Positions 6,429 through 10,422 of a stretch of DNA of 10,422 nt are shown in pieces. The translations under genes and the position numbers were made by a program. The stretch is from Aeromicrobium sp. (lineage in GTDB: Bacteria > Actinomycetota > Actinomycetes > Propionibacteriales > Nocardioidaceae). Position 1 is the stretch's first letter. Each line of letters starts with the position of its first letter. The notes under the pieces are model-generated. The model was not told the DNA's origin. It saw only the letters and a list, made by a program, of their open reading frames with translations, and ran no database searches. The stretch covers positions 1 through 10,422 of the forward strand of contig JALRKU010000400.1 of assembly GCA_023254755.1 (NCBI GenBank). The letters run 5' to 3'.

Positions 6429-7290
6429 CTACTTCTTCTTCACGGTGATCGTCGCGGTGCCGGTCGACCCGTCGGCCACCTCGCTGCCCGAGTACGTCGC
6501 CGTGACCGTCTTGGTGCCGGTCTTGATGAACACCGGCAGCGTGACCGTGGCCGTGCCCGTCGAGGACAGCAGCACCGTCGTGCTGAAGTTGCCGCCGTTC
6601 GTCACCGTGACCGTGCCCGTCGGGGTGAAGCCCGTCGCCGCGACCGTGAAGGTCACCTTGGCCTTGGTCTTCTTGACCACGACCTTGGACGGACTGACCG
6701 AGGTCTTGGTCGTCGTCGTGGCGCCCTTCTCGATGGTGACCGCGACGGTCGTGTTGTCGGCGTCGTACGAGGTGCTGCCCGCGTAGGCGACCGTGAGGTC
6801 GTGGTCGCCCGGCTTCAGCGCCGTCGCCAGCGTGGTCACGGTGGCCGCGCCGTCCTTCATCAGCCCCATGCCGACGAGCGTGGAGGTGTCGTCGAACAGG
6901 TAGACCAGGCCGCTCGCGCCCTCGTCGGCCGTGACGGTGACCTCGGCGCCCTGACCGTACTGGCCGGCCTCGGCCGTGGCCTCCAGACCCGGATCGCCCT
7001 TCACGACGTCGACCGTGGTGGTGGTCGACGACCCGACGTGGTCGTCGTCGCCGGCGTAGGTGACCTCGAGCTCGACGTCACCGACGTCGGCACCGGCCAG
7101 GTCGGCGGCCACGGTGACCTGGCCGTCCTCGAGGGTGCCCTGGCCGACCGCCGCCCCGTCGCGGGTCACCGTCACGGTGCCGGTGGGCTCGGTGCCCGTC
7201 TCGGACGTCACGGTGACGTCGATGTCGGCGTCCTCGTCGAGACCGACCTCGGCCGCCGGCGGCGTCGCCTCGGTCGTCGTGGCGGCCTGG
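6429..7290 (-). repeat. Ig-like C-terminal tail shared by both secreted enzymes (copy 1; copy 2 at 3069-3902)
   Basis: The last ~280 residues of the nucleotidase and of the nuclease line up domain by domain. The antepenultimate domain begins E-P-T-G-T-V-T-V with a later D-G-x-V-T. The penultimate domain carries L-T-V-A-Y-A-G. The last domain begins V-S-P-S-K-V-V-V-K-K-T and agrees at 22 of 25 positions over that strand region. At DNA level the longest shared run I see is 22 bases (3305-3326 and 6665-6686), so the copies are old rather than freshly duplicated. Confidence 0.75.
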
Positions 7291-9512
7291 TCGATCGTGA
7301 CCTCGACCGAGCCCGACGCGGCCGGGTAGGTGCCGTCACCGGAGTATCGAGCCGTCAGCGCGGACGCGCCGGCGCCCAGGTCGGTGCTGTCGACGTCGAT
7401 CGTGACCTGGCCGTCGACCAGGTCGCCCTCGCCCACGACGGTGTCCCCCGTCGAGAGGGTGACCTCGCCCGTGGGCTCGCCGACGGGGCCCGACACCGTG
7501 ACCGCGACCGGCACGTCGTCGCCGTAGGCGACGCCCTCGCCGGCCTCGGCCGACACCTTCGCGCCCGTGACGTCGAGCGGGACGACGACCTTGGTGCCGA
7601 CGGGCAGGTTGCCTGCGTAGACCGTCGACTCGACGCGGACCGACCCGCTGACACCGTCGGGCAGCGCGAACGAGAGGGGTGCGCTGGTGCCACCCGAGAC
7701 CGACGTGGTGCCGAGCGTCTTCGAGCCCCCCTCGTAGACCAGCTTGGAGACCACCCGTGTCGCGGCGGGCGTGCCGAGCGACGTCAGGTCGAGCTTGCCG
7801 AGCGTGTACGAGACGGCGCCGCCGACCGGGTACTTGGCCTTGACGCCCGTCGTCTGCACCGCGTGCTTGGCGTAGCTCGGGTCGATCGGGCTCTCGTCGG
7901 CGAAGTACTGGATCCAGCCGTCGCGGTCGACCAGGCCCGTGTCGGTCGTGACGCCCTCCTTGAAGGCGCGGAAGTTGTCGCCGCCCGCGGCCAGGAACGA
8001 GAAGGTCGCGACCTTGTACTGGGCGGCCGGGTCGACCTCGGCACCGTCGATGCGCAGCGACTGGATGCGGCTGCCCTCGGGCAGCGTCGGGTCGAACGTG
8101 TAGGACACGTTCTTCGACGTGCCGAGCTGCAGGTACGCCCGTGACGGCACGTTGCCCGCGGCGTCGCGCTGCCACTGCTGCTCGAACAGCTTCTTGATCG
8201 AGGCGCCGCTCAGCCGCACCGAGACCAGGTTGTTGGCGAACGGCAGCACCGCGTTCAGCTCGGCGTAGGTGGTGACGCCGTCGCCGTCCACGCCTCCGGT
8301 GCCCGCGTACTTCAGGTCGGCGCGCAGACCGCCGGGGTTGACGAGCGCGAGGTCCGCCCCTGCCGGCTCGTCGCCGACCTTCGCGAGCAGCGCGTCGGCG
8401 ACCAGGTTGCCCAGGCTCGACTCCGAGGCGCGGTCGTCGCGGGTGCTGCCGACGAACGCGGTCGTGATGTCGCCGGTGATCTGGCCCTTCTCGACGTTGC
8501 CGACCTGGTTGGCGTAGGTCACGGCGGCGTCGCGGATCTGCTTGACCTGCGCCAGGTCCGGATAGGTCGAGACCAGCGACGCGTCGGCCGTCGTCAGGCG
8601 GGCGACGTTGCGCAGCGAGTAGCTGCTGACGGCACCGGTGTCGGGGTTGACCTGCAGCTTGATCTGGCCGACGTTCTCGCCGTAGTTGCCGGTCTGGATC
8701 ACCGGGCGGGTGCCGCCGCCACCGGGGATCGGGGCGTCGTACGCGTACTTCTGGTGCGTGTGGCCCATGAAGATCGCGTCGACGTCGGCCGTCGTGTCCT
8801 CGACCAGGTGCCGGAACACGGCGCTGCTCTGGACCGCCTGGGCGAACGTCTGGGTGCCGTCAGGCGCTCCCTCGTGGAACGACGCGACGATGACGTCCGG
8901 GCGCTCGGCCTCGGGGAGCGCGTCGAGACGGGCGACCTCGGCGTTGATGCCGGCGACGGGGTCGCCGAAGGTGAGGCCCTCGATGCCCGCCGGGCTGACG
9001 AGCGCGGGCGTCTCCTGGGTGACGGCTCCGACGACTGCGACCTTGACCCCCTCGACGTCGAAGGTGGCCGAGGGGTCGAGGGCGGGTTCGCCGCCCGCCT
9101 TGGTCACGTTGGCGCCGAGGATCGGGAAGTCGGCCCGCGGGATGATCCGGTCGACCAGGTCGGCGTAGCCCTTGTCGAACTCGTGGTTGCCGGCCGCCGA
9201 CGCGTCGAGCCCGAGGGCGTTGAGCACGTCGATCGTCGGGTTGTCGTCCTGCACCGCCGACGCGAACAGCGATGCGCTCACGTTGTCGCCCGCCGAGACC
9301 AGCAGCGACTGGCCCGCGGGCGCGTCGGCCTCCAGCTGCTTGACCGTGCCCGCCCACTGCACGGTCGCGGCGTCGATGCGGCCGTGGAAGTCGTTGATGC
9401 CGACGAGGTTGATCGTGACGTCGTCGGCGGCCTGCACCGGCGCGGCCGCGAGGACCGTGGCGCCGAGGGCCGTCGCGCAGGCGACGCCGAGGAGGCGGGA
9501 GGGCAGCTTCAC
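6429..9512 (-). CDS. Secreted 5'-nucleotidase (UshA/NT5E-like metallophosphatase) with Ig-like tail
   Basis: A 1027-aa exported enzyme expected to dephosphorylate nucleotides to nucleosides outside the cell. GTG 9512 has an AAGGA site seven bases upstream. Residues 1-28 are a classical signal peptide with V-Q-A cleavage site. The metallophosphatase domain (~31-300) shows D-F-H (Asp41, His43), G-D-N (Asp76), G-N-H-E-F-D (Asn109, His110), F-H-E (His213) and G-H-T-H (His251, His253), the full dimetal set. The 5'-nucleotidase C-terminal domain (~345-555) shows S-L-G-N-L-V-A-D-A, N-P-G-G-L-R (392-397), L-P-F (Phe425) and G-G-D-N-F (Phe514). The two Phe match those that stack on the base in E. coli UshA, so nucleotides are the likely substrates. 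From ~575 follow a beta-rich stretch and about four Ig-like domains, ending K-K-K; the last three match those of the nuclease downstream. No LPXTG motif or lipobox is seen. First gene of the two-gene operon. Confidence 0.94.
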   Translation of the reverse strand: MKLPSRLLGVACATALGATVLAAAPVQAADDVTINLVGINDFHGRIDAATVQWAGTVKQLEADAPAGQSLLVSAGDNVSASLFASAVQDDNPTIDVLNALGLDASAAGNHEFDKGYADLVDRIIPRADFPILGANVTKAGGEPALDPSATFDVEGVKVAVVGAVTQETPALVSPAGIEGLTFGDPVAGINAEVARLDALPEAERPDVIVASFHEGAPDGTQTFAQAVQSSAVFRHLVEDTTADVDAIFMGHTHQKYAYDAPIPGGGGTRPVIQTGNYGENVGQIKLQVNPDTGAVSSYSLRNVARLTTADASLVSTYPDLAQVKQIRDAAVTYANQVGNVEKGQITGDITTAFVGSTRDDRASESSLGNLVADALLAKVGDEPAGADLALVNPGGLRADLKYAGTGGVDGDGVTTYAELNAVLPFANNLVSVRLSGASIKKLFEQQWQRDAAGNVPSRAYLQLGTSKNVSYTFDPTLPEGSRIQSLRIDGAEVDPAAQYKVATFSFLAAGGDNFRAFKEGVTTDTGLVDRDGWIQYFADESPIDPSYAKHAVQTTGVKAKYPVGGAVSYTLGKLDLTSLGTPAATRVVSKLVYEGGSKTLGTTSVSGGTSAPLSFALPDGVSGSVRVESTVYAGNLPVGTKVVVPLDVTGAKVSAEAGEGVAYGDDVPVAVTVSGPVGEPTGEVTLSTGDTVVGEGDLVDGQVTIDVDSTDLGAGASALTARYSGDGTYPAASGSVEVTIDQAATTTEATPPAAEVGLDEDADIDVTVTSETGTEPTGTVTVTRDGAAVGQGTLEDGQVTVAADLAGADVGDVELEVTYAGDDDHVGSSTTTTVDVVKGDPGLEATAEAGQYGQGAEVTVTADEGASGLVYLFDDTSTLVGMGLMKDGAATVTTLATALKPGDHDLTVAYAGSTSYDADNTTVAVTIEKGATTTTKTSVSPSKVVVKKTKAKVTFTVAATGFTPTGTVTVTNGGNFSTTVLLSSTGTATVTLPVFIKTGTKTVTATYSGSEVADGSTGTATITVKKK

Positions 9513-9604
9513 GTGGGTTCCTTCGTCCAGGAGGGAGCCACGACGGCAACGACTGCGCCGGTCCCCCCGATGCGTTCCACGGGCCGAACGGCTCGCGTGG
9601 CATC

Positions 9605-9633
9605 AGCACACAACGGGCCGCGATCGGTGTCAA
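9605..9633 (-). promoter_or_regulatory. Probable promoter of the nucleotidase-nuclease operon
   Basis: On the minus strand TTGACA (9633-9628) is a perfect -35 hexamer. A 17-base spacer follows, then TGTGCT (9610-9605) as a weak -10. The transcription start would be near 9598, giving a leader of about 85 bases before GTG 9512. The leader holds the AAGGA ribosome site and no other feature I can support. I looked for PHO-box direct repeats of the GTTCACC type in 9513-9722 and saw none. Confidence 0.45.
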
Positions 9634-9654
9634 CAGCCTGAGAGGACCCTGAAG

Positions 9655-9685
9655 GTGACACTTTGATGAAGTCTCGCCGTAGGGT
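9655..9685 (+). promoter_or_regulatory. Probable promoter of the kinase gene
   Basis: TAGGGT (9680-9685) fits TANNNT as -10, with GTGACA (9655-9660) 19 bases upstream as a weak -35. The start of transcription would be near 9692, giving a leader of about 31 bases. The spacing is slightly long, so the -35 is uncertain. Confidence 0.35.
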
Positions 9686-9691
9686 GTCGGG

Positions 9692-9707
9692 CGGGCTGTC
9701 GAGCCCG
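9692..9707 (+). other. Small hairpin in the kinase leader, just before its ribosome site
   Basis: CGGGCT (9692-9697) and AGCCCG (9702-9707) pair perfectly around a GTCG loop. The AGGAGGG ribosome site begins five bases later at 9712. If transcription starts near 9692 this stem sits at the very 5' end of the mRNA. It could protect the transcript or be a small operator; nothing decides between these. Confidence 0.35.
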
Positions 9708-9722
9708 GGACAGGAGGGCTGC

Positions 9723-10322
9723 GTGAACGACGGTGGACGACCGCACCACGGCGCCGTGATCCTCGCGGGACCGTCGGGTTCGGGCAAGTCGCACCTGGCC
9801 GAGCGCCTCGGCTGGCCCGTCCTCCGCCTCGACGACTTCTACCGCGAGGGTGACTGCCTCGACCTGCCGCGCTCGACGCTGGGCATCGTGGACTGGGACG
9901 ACCCGCGCTCGTGGGACGCCGTGGCGGCGATCGACGCGATCGTCGCGCTCTGCCGCACGGGCAGCACCGAGGTGCCGGTCTACGACATCGCGCAGAGCCG
10001 TGTCGTCGGCACCCACGTGGTGCGCGCCGACGGACCCTTCCTCGCCGAGGGCCTGTTCGCCGACGAGATCGTCAGCGCGGTGCGCGCGGCGGGGGTGCTC
10101 GACCACGCGATCTGTCTTCGCCGTCCCCGAGCGCTGACCTTCGTGCTGCGCCTGGCGCGCGACCTGCGCGAGGGACGCAAGGCGCCGTGGGTGCTGCTGC
10201 GTCGCGGGTGGCGGCTCATGCTCGACGAGCCGCGCATCGTGGCCCACGCGGTCTCGCGCGGGTGCGCCGCCATGTCGCCCCGCGAGGCCTACGCGCTGCT
10301 GTCGGACCCCGCCCGCGCCTGA
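9723..10322 (+). CDS. P-loop nucleoside kinase of the uridine kinase type
   Basis: A 199-aa cytoplasmic kinase, likely to phosphorylate a nucleoside (uridine or cytidine in the family name) with ATP. Start GTG 9723 is chosen because AGGAGGG (9712-9718) precedes it at ideal distance. The frame is open back to TTG 9663 and ATG 9666, but those would lie upstream of the likely promoter -10. Walker A G-P-S-G-S-G-K-S is at residues 16-23. L-D-D-F-Y-R (36-41) holds the acidic pair used by uridine kinases at the substrate hydroxyl. V-D-W-D-D-P, V-P-V-Y-D-I and F-L-A-E-G-L-F follow, the last being a typical Walker B-like strand. A basic, Arg-rich segment (R-R-G-W-R) is probably the lid. It is divergent from the secreted-enzyme operon and convergent with adenosine deaminase. 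It is shorter and more distant than E. coli Udk, so the exact nucleoside is not certain. Confidence 0.82.
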   Translation: MNDGGRPHHGAVILAGPSGSGKSHLAERLGWPVLRLDDFYREGDCLDLPRSTLGIVDWDDPRSWDAVAAIDAIVALCRTGSTEVPVYDIAQSRVVGTHVVRADGPFLAEGLFADEIVSAVRAAGVLDHAICLRRPRALTFVLRLARDLREGRKAPWVLLRRGWRLMLDEPRIVAHAVSRGCAAMSPREAYALLSDPARA

Positions 10323-10331
10323 GCTCAGGCG
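10316..10331. terminator. 16-bp palindrome spanning two convergent stop codons
   Basis: CGCCTGAGCTCAGGCG is a perfect palindrome, able to form a 6-bp stem with an AGCT loop in either transcript. It holds the TGA of the kinase (10320-10322) and, on the other strand, the TGA of adenosine deaminase (10327-10325), two bases apart. There is no T tract and the stem is short, so a terminator role is tentative. Confidence 0.4.
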
Positions 10332-10422
10332 AGCGCGGCGTACGCCGGCTTGATGACGTCGTTGATCATGGTCAGCCGCTCGTCGAAGGGCAGGAACGCG
10401 CTCTTCATCGCGTTGACCGTGA
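10325..10422 (-). CDS. add: Adenosine deaminase, C-terminal end (partial)
   Basis: The minus frame entering at the window edge gives 31 residues and a TGA at 10327-10325. The stretch N-A-M-K-S-A-F-L-P-F-D-E-R-L, then I-K-P-A-Y, matches the C-terminal helix of actinobacterial adenosine deaminases, where M-K-S-A-F followed by D-E-R is typical. Only the tail is present, so none of the zinc-binding residues can be seen. The enzyme turns adenosine or deoxyadenosine into inosine or deoxyinosine, which the nearby PNP can then split. Mycobacterium tuberculosis also keeps PNP, pmmB and add within a few genes of each other (from memory), which supports the call. Recognition rests on a short sequence. 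Confidence 0.8.
   Translation of the reverse strand, partial: TVNAMKSAFLPFDERLTMINDVIKPAYAALA

Noticed and set aside
9663..9722. TTG 9663 or ATG 9666 as the kinase start
   Set aside because: The strong AGGAGGG site points to GTG 9723, and the upstream codons would lie within the probable promoter.
9513..9722. PHO-box or other phosphate-control site before the nucleotidase
   Set aside because: No pair of GTTCACC-like direct repeats is visible, although phosphate control would make biological sense.
1..10422. CRISPR arrays, tRNA or rRNA genes, insertion sequences, toxin-antitoxin or phage genes
   Set aside because: No regular repeat-spacer pattern, transposase motifs, terminal inverted repeats or RNA gene signatures were seen. 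Almost all of the window is accounted for by the listed genes.

Overview
This looks like a chromosomal segment of a very GC-rich actinobacterium. The GC is about 73% in the stretch I counted by hand, third codon positions are almost all G/C, GTG starts are common, and long antisense shadow frames occur. Protein character (PNP plus PGM2-like mutase pair, Ig-like tails with Lys-rich ends, lamin-tail ExeM-type nuclease) suggests the Nocardioidaceae (Nocardioides/Aeromicrobium type). That placement is inference, not proof.

Layout. (a) 1-~146: a short fragment unlike the rest. It has lower GC (about 62% over 1-120) and its plus-strand frame reads as the C-terminal half of a nitrogenase component-1 family protein (NifN/NifK-like). 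It is joined at about 132-147 to the middle of a minus-strand heme oxygenase gene (start 473), which is therefore cut to its N-terminal half. (b) 474-602: divergent promoter region with a good candidate DtxR/IdeR iron box (497-515) in front of the heme oxygenase and a likely leaderless promoter for the next gene. (c) 603-3041 (+): purine nucleoside phosphorylase and a PGM2-like phosphohexose/phosphopentose mutase, 18 bp apart. (d) 3023-3059: long hairpin between convergent genes, a likely two-way terminator. (e) 9512-3069 (-): two large secreted enzymes in one operon, a 5'-nucleotidase (1027 aa) followed 24 bp later by an ExeM/NucH-type extracellular nuclease (1111 aa). They carry collinear, related Ig-like C-terminal tails. 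(f) 9513-9722: divergent promoter region. (g) 9723-10322 (+): small P-loop kinase of the uridine kinase type. (h) 10325-10422 (-): C-terminal end of adenosine deaminase, converging tail to tail with the kinase across a 16-bp palindrome.

How the genes fit together. Apart from the left edge, every gene fits one pathway. The secreted nuclease would cut extracellular nucleic acid. The secreted 5'-nucleotidase would take phosphate off the nucleotides. Inside the cell, adenosine deaminase, PNP, the mutase (ribose-1-P to ribose-5-P) and the kinase would salvage base and sugar. I see no defence system, mobile element, CRISPR array, tRNA or rRNA. The most unusual points are the nitrogenase/heme oxygenase chimera at the left edge and the shared three-domain tail on the two exoenzymes.
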